Origin: Rhodamnia argentea
Taxonomy: Eukaryota > Streptophyta > Magnoliopsida > Myrtales > Myrtaceae
DNA length: 64,000 nucleotides
Direction of reading: 5' to 3'
Assembly: GCF_020921035.1 (NCBI RefSeq)
Contig: NC_063151.1
Coordinates: 22,636,934-22,700,933, forward strand
The notes beneath the pieces are model-generated. The model was not told the DNA's origin. It made no database searches and was given only the letters and a program-made list of their open reading frames with translations. Of the stretch, positions 34,287 through 45,265 are shown piece after piece (within the stretch, counting starts at the first letter, position 1; each line of letters starts with the position of its first letter). A program made the position numbers and the translations under genes.

Positions 34287-34487
34287 TTATGGATATGCAA
34301 GCAGTTTTGATCGCGTGATTTCAACAGGAAATCGTCTCATGAACTGATAATCCTCTCCTCCAAGTTTCATCCTTCGCAACCATATGAAGACTTCGGATCG
34401 GTGTCGCGACTCGAAAGCAGTTCCTTGTAACAGACAAGCGAGAATAATAGGAAGAAAAAGGTAAAAGAAACCAGAAGCCATGAGCAT
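34287..34487 (-). CDS. Candidate secreted peptide precursor with C-terminal DY motif
   Basis: From the ATG at 34487 the ORF has 66 codons plus stop; an internal ATG at 34481 gives 64 residues. Residues 1-20 of the shorter form (MASGFFYLFLPIILACLLQG) are a clear signal peptide. A basic segment RRMKLGG precedes E-D-Y at residues 43-45, and 19 residues follow the Tyr, ending SKLLAYP and a stop. Plant tyrosine-sulfated signalling peptides (PSY, RGF/GLV, CIF, TWS1 types) mature from the C-terminus of such precursors and start at Asp-Tyr, with an acidic residue before the Tyr. A TATA box sits about 120 bp upstream. I do not recognise the family with certainty; a chance ORF remains possible. It lies just downstream of the GUX gene on the same strand. 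Confidence 0.45.
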   Translation of the reverse strand: MLMASGFFYLFLPIILACLLQGTAFESRHRSEVFIWLRRMKLGGEDYQFMRRFPVEITRSKLLAYP

Positions 34488-34605
34488 GCATCTGCTAAAT
34501 CTCACCGAAAACCCACAAAATCAAGTATGGATAGAAAGGAATTGGTGAAATGAAATGGTCATTTAGAGGCATTATAGAAGTGATAAGTGAAATGAGACAT
34601 GTAGC

Positions 34606-34614
34606 TTAAATATA
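34606..34614 (-). promoter_or_regulatory. TATA box upstream of the candidate peptide gene
   Basis: The minus strand reads GTATATTTAAG at about 120 bp from the ATG at 34487, between this ORF and the stop codon of the GUX gene at 34789. It supports independent transcription of the small ORF. Confidence 0.45.
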
Positions 34615-34788
34615 CCGAAGTCGAAAAATTACGCGCGGCGAGGATATAATGTCTGACTTCATAGAAGTTCGCAAACCTCAAATCATCATTTGAACTTCGA
34701 GTGTCGTCGAGATGAAAGCTCGAGGTTGCTAAATTTCTTGATTTATTTGTGTTTGTATTATTTACAGCAACATTGAATGACAACATAG

Positions 34789-37178
34789 TCATAATGAAGA
34801 GAAGGATTGATTGCCCGTTGTCTGTGTTATTGAAGAATCAGTTGCTGCATTATCAGTCCTGTTCTTTCCACCCCAGTGCAGCAACATGCTTTCCCAGGAG
34901 CAGAAATCCTCAGAACATGCCTGCAGGCGCTCGTCCGTGATCTCAATCTTCCAATGACCATCCATGTAGTTCCCTCCCTTGGCCCGCCTCCGATCCCACT
35001 CCAAAGCCGCCTTCTGCTTTGAGCTCAGCAGACAGAACTTCTGCAGATGTTCCGGCATGGTGTCGTGCAGCTTCCACCACGTCCTGTGTGCTGCATCGCT
35101 CGCGAACTCTCGGTAGTAGTCCACGTTCCAGTTGCAATCGTAGTCCCTGAAGCACAGCCACGGCTTGAGTCCTAGATAGTGGAGGACGTAAAGGACCGGC
35201 GGGTCAGCCCCAAACAGGCTTGTCTTCATCAGCTTCGTCTCCTCATCGTCTCCTTCCCAGAAGTGCTTCAAGAAGTTCATGTGCTTAGGAATTCGGTGCC
35301 ACCAGGTGAATATCTCGTTCAAGTACCTGTTAGAGTCATTGAATATTAAACCGCGCATTCATCTAACAGTTTAAGCTTTTAGAACAATTGGCGATACCCT
35401 TGGTCGCCACCATTGTAGGACTCAATCTCGTTGATGTGGTCCATGAGCAGCTTGAATGTGCAGTTTGAGGGCTCGATCACCATCACGCCGGAGTTGAACA
35501 AGGAGCCGTTGTTTCCTGTGGCGGACAATTCCGGCATCCTGAAAAGGAAATCAATGTTTCTAAGGACCAGTTGATCGGCGTCGATGAAAATGATCTTGTC
35601 GTAGTCTGTCAACTGCCAGAGGCGGAACTTGCTGTAGTTCCATTCGTTGTAGGCACCAGGCTGCGCTCTTGGGTTTCTGATCCGCTGGATCGTGTGGACT
35701 TTCCACCCGGCAGCCTCCAGCCCAGCTCGGTGATGTTCGCTGATCATTTCGTCCACGAGGATCACGAGATCTCGCGTGGAACCCGACATTCGTATGCTTT
35801 GAGCTGCAGCGATGGCACCGCAAACATAAACGTGAGCCGAATGCAGGATGGTAGCGTACGCTTCTCGACGAGATCTCTCCGAGTGAAATTGTGCTACAAA
35901 CACAAAGAACAACCGTTAGATTATTGCCGATCATGTCCAACTTGTCCAATACAAATCATGAATTTGTTACTCAGTTTGAGACATTAACCTTTCGGCTCGA
36001 GAGGAAAGGCAAGTTCGCACGACCCTATCGGGAGCAGAAACTTTTCCTGCAGCTTGTCGAGGTCGGGCTCGTACAGCCGTGCATAGCCTTCGCTTGCTAG
36101 CAAGTCCTTGCACGCGAATAGATTCGGGATGGGAAGGCAATCAGTCACGAGAAGCACTCGCACGGGACTGTAACTCTTAGCAGAGGCGGCGAGCCTCGCT
36201 GCTTCGAGCTGCAAGTGGAGCCGAGCCACATCCCTAGACCACCTTCTTGACTTGTCACAAGGAAGCTTGACGGCGATGAGATGGACGCGTGGTTTACCTG
36301 GGACGTGAACCTGAGGGAGGGTAGGACAATTTGGGACCTGGGAATGTTGTTCCTCGTCGATCCATTCAGGATAGAGAGATTCCCAGGTTATGTCCCCTCG
36401 TACGGAGTCCAGGCGCAAAACTACATGCTCGGATTCTGGGAACAGCTGCTTCCAGCGATTGGTTTCGTTCCTGTCGAAGTTGAGAAGGCCAATGACCTCA
36501 TACTCGTCCTTGTCGATAGATTCCTCGATCACATTCGAGATTTGATCCCATTCGATATCTAGGGACGACGTGTACTCATGGTTGGCGGCGGTACTCTCTC
36601 TTGACAGTTTGCCAGTGGTGGGAAGCCTGTGAATCAGGATTGTTGGAGGAGCAGAAATTGAACTAGTTAAAACAGGTTAGCTCCAAAATGGGCTATAGCG
36701 ACAAAAAACCATGTCTGTTTCCAAGCCGATCAATTATTAACAACAGTATCTGGCACTAGAGTATCTGATATAGATCCTGCATCAGGATAATGACCGAACA
36801 AGATGCATTAATCAAGCATCTTCAAAGGATCAGGATGCTTTACAGGAACAAGTCGCACGAATTAAAAATGATCACAGAAAAATGACCAGGTAAAAGACGG
36901 AATGAGCGGAAGGTTTTATGCACAAAAGCATAGCCTGTTTAGGAAAATAAAAAAATGAAATTGATGCTTGGAAATGAACTATACCGGGAAGGAGAGCTCG
37001 AAGAGTCATCATCCATCAAATGAAAGTTATGGGACCGGTAGATTGTGAGGAACGACCCGAACAAAATGATGATAAGGAGCACTTTCATGGTCGGATTCTT
37101 GTAGTTGGAGTCCCTGTCTTGGATGGGTGAATCGAGGGCCTTTTCCATGTCATTGGAATACTTGCTTCTCGGAAACAT
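34789..37178 (-). CDS. GUX: UDP-glucuronate:xylan alpha-glucuronosyltransferase (GUX-type, GT8), 4 coding exons
   Basis: Exons (coding order): 37178-36985, 36626-35989, 35893-35398, 35326-34789, all GT-AG and in frame, for 621 residues. A membrane anchor (MKVLLIIILFGSFLTIY, about residues 31-47) makes it a type II Golgi protein. Exon 2 has YPEWIDEEQ, AVKLPCDKS, WSRDVARLHLQLEAA and CLPIPNLFACKDL. Exon 3 has REAYATILHSAHVYVCGAI, NEWNYSKFRLWQLTDYDK and the DXD box FIDADQ near residue 382, which binds Mn2+ and the UDP-sugar. It continues with TGNNGSLFNSGVMVIEP; exon 4 has FTWWHRIPKHMNFLKHFW and PPVLYVLHYLGLKPW. GUX enzymes add glucuronic acid to xylan in the wall. A tgttgcag acceptor before the ATG suggests a 5' UTR intron. 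Which GUX paralogue it is cannot be settled here. Confidence 0.93.
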
Positions 37179-37595
37179 TCTTCTGCCCGATTGTTCTCTG
37201 CAACACACGAAAGGCGCCGGTTTTTTAATGTAGGTTTTCAAAGAGCATATGTGCAGATGAAACAATAGCATGAAGATGAAAACCATAAAACACAGTGCCC
37301 GACACATCGCACATGGCGACACCGCGGTCTTATCTCACCGGTTCACGCTAAACATCACAATCCATGAAGTCATCATAGTCACTAGTTTATCAGGATCAAT
37401 GTGGTTTTCTTCGCATTCTAACAGGATTTTTCATGCACTTCCAGATTGAGGGGGCAACCGAAGCTCCTTCTTTAGTGTCTTTTTTTTTCTTCTTGGGTCA
37501 CAAAGGCAAAACTAGAGAAAGAAAGACCAAACAAGTTCAAGAAGCACACACAATAAACATGAGGCTGCTTAAACTTTCAACTGCAAGTGCTAAGC

Positions 37596-37618
37596 AGAGA
37601 GAGAGAGAGAGAGAGAGA
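37596..37618. repeat. (GA)n microsatellite upstream of the GUX gene
   Basis: A GA run about 420 bp before the GUX start, perhaps within its 5' leader region. Confidence 0.9.
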
Positions 37619-37919
37619 CTGACGCTGATGGAGGAGACAGGCGCTTCATTTCAGTTTTTTCAGTTGGAGGCAAGGTGAGCCAAAAGGAAAAACGCAGAGA
37701 GGGAGGGAGAGACAGAGAAAGCTCCAAGAAACCAGAGCTGAAATGAGAATGGAAGTCAATCTTAGTAAAATGACACAGTCTGGTGTCTATGTTGGCAGTT
37801 GAGGAGGAGGAATTGGGCTGGTTCTCCTCGTTGGTTGCTAGTGAAGAAGAGTCCTGAGGCAGTTGGGGATTAGGGACTAGAGATGGGGTGCAATTATATT
37901 TGAAAGAGGATTTGGTCAA

Positions 37920-38860
37920 TTGTAAGGAAGAAATGTCAGTGTCACCTCAAGGTGATTTCAAAGTTAAGTTTCAACACAGAATATTTCCCTTCACTAGTTT
38001 ATTACTTAGGGGTGAATCTACTATCTTGCTTGGTCCCCTGTCCATAGACTATAGTTAAGAAAAAATACAACGCGTGCTAGGTTATGGAAATCAAAATTGT
38101 CTCAATCATTTTGCCTTCAAGAACAGGTCATGTATGGTTTTGTCAATCGGTTATCTGTTTAGAGAGTATTGATATTTTAAGGAATCAAAGCTAAGTCATC
38201 GTTCAATTAGCTTCCTTAGTTTAATCGGACATTTCCATGATGTCATGCAATTTTGGTCTCATTTATAGGTAGGTCAACCAAAACACAACTGCTGGAGAAA
38301 AGAATACTATGTTGTCCTATCATTGATTCATTGATTCATTCTTCTCTCTCTCTCTCTCTCTCTCTTTCCATTGTAAAAAACTTCACCAATTGTTGTTCTC
38401 TCATTTGCTTGGTACATGCTCACTTTGGTAAAGTATGCCCTAGTTGATTAAATTTGAGTACATATCTAGCTGAAAGTTCTCCTTCTTACTTCACTTAACC
38501 AACACAAGGAAAGCATTCCCTAATTGCCAATTGGCTTTCTAAATAAGGAAGCCACAGTCCCTCCCAAGCTCTAGTTATCTAGAAGTTGTGGTTGGTATTA
38601 TTTCTTAGGATTCTTGTAATTAATTTGGTGAGACTTAATATCATTTTTACGACATGATCTTGTGGAATTTCTTCATAATAATCAATGATAACTTCAAAAA
38701 TTGGGAGCTATTACCTAAGTCAGTATTGATTTTAGCGCATTCATTGTGAATAAATTGATATCTCCAATTCAATCCCCATAGTAGTGACGGTAGATATTAG
38801 AGAGAGGCAAGAGTTTAGATAAATCGTTAAATTGAATGATATTGAGAGACAAATAGGGAA
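37920..38860. other. No gene recognised; contains a (CT)n run
   Basis: Upstream of the GUX gene. A CT microsatellite at 38344-38366 is the only distinct feature. Confidence 0.4.
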
Positions 38861-38864
38861 AAGT

Positions 38865-39520
38865 GTTAAAAAAAAATAAAACTATTGCATTGATGCTAAT
38901 GTAGTCTAAACATTTTATTGATGTCAATTCAGTGTTAAACTTTTTGCATTTGTGTCAATTGAATCCATTTGCCTAATTTTAAAATCAACGATGTGGACGT
39001 CGATTGTCCTACGTGGCACGCTTAGTGCTGATGTGGACATATTTTAGTTATTTTTCTTCTTTTACTTTTCTTACACTTTTTTTTAGGGCCCGCAAGGGTC
39101 GCCAGATGATCCCTATTGGCCCCAAGCGACGGCCGGCAACCCTCGTCGGCATTGGGTGAGGGCACCGCGACCCTCACCTAGCCAGATCTGTAGGGTGCCA
39201 CTGCCCTTGCCTGTGGGCGACAGTGGTCGGCTAGCGACCCTTGCTGGCCCCCAATAAAATAAAAATTGTAAGAAAAGAAAGAGAAGGAAAAAAAAGTTAT
39301 CTAAAAAATATATAATATATTAAAAAAAATATCCATGTCAACGCCGGACGTGTCATGTAGGACAACTAGTGTCCAAGTCAGCGATTTCCGCACAACATTG
39401 ATTGGATAGACTCAATTAGCAAAAATGCAAAAGGTTTGGCCTGAATTAGTACCGAAAAAAGATTTAGAACTGAACTTGCACCAAAGAAATAAATTTGTGA
39501 CTTTTTTTACGTTTTTCCAG
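38865..39520. repeat. Foldback element A with GC-rich centre
   Basis: The left arm contains gcatttgtgtcaattgaatccat and gtggacgtcgattgtcctacgtggcacg. The right arm carries the inverted partners gtgtcatgtaggacaactagtgtcc and agactcaattagcaaaaatgcaaaagg. The centre (about 39088-39250) is GC-rich with cgcaagggtcgccag, gtgagggcaccgcgaccctcacc and gcgacccttgctggcc. It shares arm words with the elements at 54404, 55335 and 59230. Confidence 0.7.
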
Positions 39521-39524
39521 AGAC

Positions 39525-41220
39525 AGGTACAGGCACTTTTGATTCAGGAAAAAAAAAATTACTTGGGAAGAACGACTTCTACATTTTAGCTTTTCTTTTA
39601 GATCTTATAGCACACGCAATTTCATTTTCATTCAATTCTGAGAACATGAAATCTTTACAAACAAACATACAAATGTCGACATGTAGATTCTTAAATGATT
39701 TTTTCATAGTTTTTATCTAAAATTTGGTTAATGTCCTAGAATTTGATGAGACAGCAAAAGATTAAATTTCTTTTTGCTGGTCGTTGAGCAAAAACAAACG
39801 CGCGAAAAAAAAAATGCAATAACAGGGATTAAAGACATGATCCGCTTGATGTTATAGTGATTAGTTGCGATTGGTGCTTAAATCTCGTCCCTGAATCTCA
39901 TTAGGAGTTCCAAATAGCAAGGAATAATTCAACATTTGATCCACTAACACATATTGTTTGGACAATTTGACTCAATCGATCAACTTCTACTTTCTTTCTC
40001 TTATTTGATCAAAGTTCATCCATGAATAGCTTTACCAACCATGTCATCCACCAACATAGGAAAAACTTAGTCCAAATTTAAGTTTGAAGTGAAATTATGG
40101 GCAACCACGATAATTCACGAAAATTCATTCGATTTTCACAAATTTACAAAGTAATTTCTTCAGGAAAAAAAAAGGATTCTTCATATAAGCTCAAGTGACG
40201 CCCTCCATTTGTGCTAGGCAAATCTTGATGAACAAGGTTTTCCAATCATCGGGGTATGGAGTGTTGTCTTTTGAGTCTTATCGACATATACAACATAGGA
40301 AGCTGCTGCCCAACAGCACTGTCATTATTTCCGGCCTTATGATTTTCTAATTAATGAGCGTTTTATGCAAAACACACGATGATGGTGCGTGGATCTACAG
40401 CCAGAAATAACTAACGATCTTGTCAGGCTGTCTCGAAAGCCTTTCCCTACAATATACTTGCAATGTCCAAACAATATTTTTCAAGGGGGAAAAGGCATCC
40501 AACAAGCAGTAGTTGGTGAAAAGGGCCCTCCAAGATGTTTGCGTTTACTCTCATTTAGCTCAAGTCCTTTGATTACGGCCTAAGCTACTAACTCTAAAAC
40601 TTCCTTTTTTTTCCTATCCCTCTCTCTATTTTTCATTTTTGCCTAAGATAAAACCACTAAAATCACTGTTGTCCACTAAATGAAGACTCCAATGCGAGTG
40701 AATATCAATGCTTTGACGGCAGACTCTTCCAAAGACGGTTTCCTTTCCCTCTTTCTCAAAGCAATCTCATATTCGGGATGACCCTGTTAGCCCTGAAGTC
40801 AAAATTGCGGAATTTTTAATCGCCTTGAGCTCACAGATAGCGCTGCAATGCTTGGAAACCCGAGCGGGTCGATTGTTAATCGTCAAAGATTTGAAATGCA
40901 ACAAAGAAAACCGGACAAAATACTTCACCGTCTACCAATTGTAAGTGTGGATAACTCACCAACATATGGGTGGAAAACTAAAGATGATTGGACTGGCTTT
41001 GCTTCATATAATTGTCCAAGTACGTCAAATTCTATTACATACACACATTAATAAATGACTTTTTGGTTCACGAGCTTACAGCATAAAAAAAACTCATGCT
41101 ATCATTAACTCCTTGGTCATCTCTCTTTCCTATAGACATGCAGGTCTTATTAAGAACATGGAAAGGCAAAAAAATGTGTGTAATCAGCATCGTTTCCAGC
41201 TTACACGAAAGTAACAATTA
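39525..41220. other. No gene recognised; intergenic
   Basis: AT-rich DNA downstream of the DUF218 gene. ORFs at 40389-40583 and 40848-41051 have no family signature. Confidence 0.4.
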
Positions 41221-41223
41221 GCA

Positions 41224-44137
41224 CTATGACATCCAGGGAAGCCAACCTGGATAGAGTGCTGCTCCGCAATATCTGAACAGACCTTGCATCTCAGGGCAAC
41301 CTTTAGGATAAGGAATTGTTCGGTGGAAAGGATCACGGCCTAGCTTCTTACGATGCAATGAACCTTGGCACCCGTAAGGATCTTCCCGAAATTGCTGCCT
41401 CACCAGCGCCTCGCCCTTCCTGGCTTTCTCTCTTGCAAGTGATGAAGCTGGGGTTCCTACGTAAAAGAATCTTGACTCCGGGAATCCGATAGCAGTGCGA
41501 TGCAGATGAGCGAATCTTTCTTCCTTGAAATCATAACTCACAACCTAGATACCAGTAAGCAATTAAGATTGACTCTGTACAAACAAAACGCAACTATTAT
41601 CGAATACGCTGGTTAGATGCTCTGATCAACAGTGAAAATTAGAAATTTTCAGATATGAGTCGTGTTGTCTCGACAATACCGACCAAGTGGATAGAGTGAC
41701 ATCCATTGGTTTATGACTTTCCCCAAACGTCCATTGTCATAAATATGAAGCGCTCTTAACTTCAAGAAGAAGTAAAAGGCCCTCAACACCAATGATCATT
41801 CCCGATTCTTATATTCATTGCAAAACCTAAGAACACAAGCTACAGATGGACACAAATATGTGGAAAGGGCATGAACACTATACCATTTTTCAAATGTTCA
41901 TTGAGCAATGGACACTTATGCTCAAGTGAACCCATGAGAGAAGAGTGTTCTCATTCGTTATATTACTATTTTCCTATATCCTTTACTTCATTTTCAAGGA
42001 ATACACTGACAACACTGCCTTCAATACCCTTTTTTGGCCCTTGACAGAGCATATTTCTCCTACTAAAATAAGTAGCATTTGTGGAACAGAGAACTTACAG
42101 TGATATTAGAAGGATATCTTCCAGTGAGCTCTCTGAACCTACATACACTAAACAGAAGATTCTCAAAGCTGTCCCTTGCATGCTCCTCCGTGAGGGCCCT
42201 CGATCTGACATTTTCTTCCTTCCCTACAACCATAGCAATCAAAAGATAAGTATGAACAGTTTTTGAACCAGATGCATGACATTTGCGTACTTGATTAAAT
42301 TAGGATGCCATAGTAGGGAAAGATGACAAAACAATATGGTGTTTGCATTGGAGAAACATGAAAAAAGTAATGAACAAAGCTTGAGGCATTGCTAAAGAAG
42401 TAGCAGATTCGTATAGACTAATGGCAGATGCAGAACCAGAAAACCATTTTCCAAATAAGAATGACAATCAGCTCCTGCCCTTTTAGCTTCATAGTGTTTT
42501 TCTCTGGGTTTCTTCCTCAAGAAACAGAACAGTTTTCTTGTTCATCCTTCCATTTGAGAGGAACAAAAAGAATTTGTGGCAGGAAATCCAAGAAAGTGTT
42601 ACTAAGAGGGTGATTCCCAGTGGCCACCAATAGGAGGCAACTGAAGAAGTCAAGAAAGAGCAGCCAATCACTTAGCCTAGCAGCAGCAAGAACTGGAAGG
42701 TTGTTGAGAGCTATGATGTGTCAAAGGAGGTGAAAATGAAAGGATGACTGGATATATTCAATGAGAATATGAAAGTGACACAAGAATGTCACTGAAAAAT
42801 GAAGCAGCCAGATGGTTCTGCGTTGGGATGACAGGATGCAGTCGACATGGAAATTATTTTAGCTAGTTTGTTGAAATTGACGGGCTTGCAATGAAAAGAC
42901 CAGAGGTTCTGGATGGGACAATAGAATGATACTTGTAGTGGAAATAAGATGGAAAGAAATGAACCTTAAGCATAAGACCTTGAAGCAATTTAATTAAAGT
43001 TGTCCAAGTGAGGAATTCTTCTAGCTTTAGCTCTGCTACTTTTATGGAACACATGAAAACTAACCAACAGTCTCAACTAGTAATGGTAGATGCATCAACC
43101 ACTGAACTTGAAGTCCGGCAGTATCATCTCTTTCAATCATATCACAATAAGCGATGATGCTTGTAGTGTTAATCCAACAGCAAGAGATGAATTTTCACAT
43201 TAAGAGGACCAAAGAACTAGAAAAGGCTCCTCACCAAAAAAAAAAAAAGAACTAGAAAAGGCTTTAGAAGCGAAGCAACACTAAATAGTATTAGCCTGGC
43301 TACTTTCAAAAGCACCGGAAAACTAACCACCAGCCTCAACTAGCATATGCAAACTACAATCACATCTGTTGTCTGGCATTATCATTTCACTTCCGTGATA
43401 TATTAGAAATTACTAGAGAATGACCCAAAGCCCCATACATAAAGATTCACATAATCCACTACAAAAGTGTGGTTGAAGTAAATTAAAATGGTACAACTTC
43501 AATTCAAGACAGCTAAAGCCAGACAGACCAGCAATGAGCACTCACCAAACCATCCTCTAGATTCAGCAACAGCCCAGTAACTCTGCGCCTCACTTCGAGG
43601 ACCAGCGTCTTTACGTGTCTCTCCACCGCTGAATAATAGCAAAGCCATTTCATCTTTCGCCGTTATTTCAATTCCTTGTTCTATATGATCTAAAAAAGTA
43701 GCAGCTTGACCGGGATTCTTTTGATAAGGCTCCAAAAACCAAGAATCCTCCTTATCAACTTTCTCGCAACTCTTACTAGTATATATAGAATGCCCAGCCA
43801 CCATCACGAGGTTCTTTAGATTGGTGAAAGGATAGTTCTCCAAAGTCGCATCAAATTCTCGATAATTACCGATGGCGCTATACCGCGACTGATATACAGA
43901 TATAATTACCAGAATTGTGATCCCAAATGACAAGGAAATCGAGAAAGCTAAGAAAGGATGCAACTTGTAGAAATAGCGAACATGGTTACCGAAGGATTTG
44001 AGCATTTTGACCGGGTGAAGTGGAGAGCTTTTGGGCTTTCGAGTTCTTCTGATGGTTCCTGATTCTAAGTCAAAATTGCTACCTGGGTATGCAAGAAACG
44101 ACTTCGGGATACTCGAAGCATATGAAGGAATACTCAT
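41224..44137 (-). CDS. DUF218 (YdcF-like) domain protein with one membrane helix, 3 exons
   Basis: Exons (coding order): 44137-43546, 42223-42099, 41544-41224, all GT-AG and in frame, for 345 residues. A basic N-terminus is followed by one membrane helix (about residues 60-80, FLAFSISLSFGITILVIISV). The DUF218 fold then shows NLVMVAGHSIYTS, a stretch of acidic/aromatic residues, LLLFSGGETRKDAGPRSEAQSY with the SGG and SEA motifs, then RDSFENLLFSVCRFRELTG and ITVVSYDFKEERFAHLHRTAIGFP. Bacterial relatives (YdcF, SanA) bind nucleotides or act on envelopes; the plant proteins have no settled function. Intron 1 (1.3 kb) holds a divergent duplication of about 90 bp (43040-43130 and 43300-43390). 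The gene is head-to-head with the O-methyltransferase gene at 45266. Confidence 0.88.
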
Positions 44138-45265
44138 GATAGTGCAGAATTCAAGCTCGAGGATCGGTTAAAGCAACCCAAATGGCGCATCATCCGAACA
44201 GAAACTGCTGGGAATTGCTGATAAACTTAGATGGTGATGAGAGACCGTGAACTAGCAAGCACGATCAATCACATGATCTTCGTCGCCAGATGAAGAACGA
44301 ACGAGTGAAAGCAATTATTTTACAAGTTGAAAAAACAAGAAATCAAAACACCCACGGTGAAATTCGAAGCTAAGAGCGAAGAGGGTACATGAGTTTGAGG
44401 TCGGAGCAAAGAGGAGATCAAGCCCGAAAAAGGAGACGCCTTTCCGAACGTTCACGAGTCGACGAACACTAGGGATCTTCCTTAGGAATGAATAGAAGAG
44501 AAGATCCACATTTCGCAGAGCTCGCAGAAGTCAAAAGGGTGAAGTGCATTCCATTTCTTCAAGTCGAATCACTCGCGTTCGAGCTGGAGACTCTAGAAAT
44601 CGCGGAGGGGACAGATCGTTCCTTCAGGGAGCAGAGACCCGACCCGAACAGAACAGGTCGGATCCAAAAGCCCATGAATCAAGCTAAATGACTTGAACCC
44701 AAATCCGAGCCTTCTCTATGGATGGGCTTTTCGGTGACATGTTTCCCCTCTCGCAGGCGCAGCTCATTTCTTTCTCGCTCCGGTGAATGACTACTTCAGC
44801 TTAGCTCGATTCTCTGACCAAAAGGAAAAAGAAGATTTAGCTCGATTCGATTCCCTCTCTTCGCCGTGTTTGTTGTATCCGGACAAGACAACAATGGTTG
44901 AGTAAAGGCTAAACTTGTTCTTCAACTGGTTGAACCGGGTTGTAATGAGGTAACCTCCTATCCTAAGCGAACCTGGCGATTCTATGGATAATTTAATAGC
45001 AGGCTGTTTGGGTTCAAGTATGATTTGTTCTGGAATGCGTCGGATTCGTGCCTTGAGGTTCTCTTTGACGTTACTTGGGGAATGAGCAGGACGTGTTGAC
45101 GGTTTCTTTTCCCTTCTTCCTTTGCCCGTTTGGTTGCTTTTTCAATCATTGTGAATGTAGCAAAGCGTGGGACTTGAAGAGTTTTATTGGGTCCAGGATG
45201 AGTCGGTGCAAGTTGAAGGCATTTGGAGACTGAAGCTCACTTAGGATTTGGTACCGCGAATCAGA
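44138..45265. promoter_or_regulatory. Shared intergenic region of two divergent genes
   Basis: The ATGs of the DUF218 gene (44137, minus) and the O-methyltransferase gene (45266, plus) are 1.13 kb apart and face away from each other. Both 5' leaders and both promoters must fit in this stretch. No strong TATA box is seen on either side, which is common for broadly expressed genes. Confidence 0.5.
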
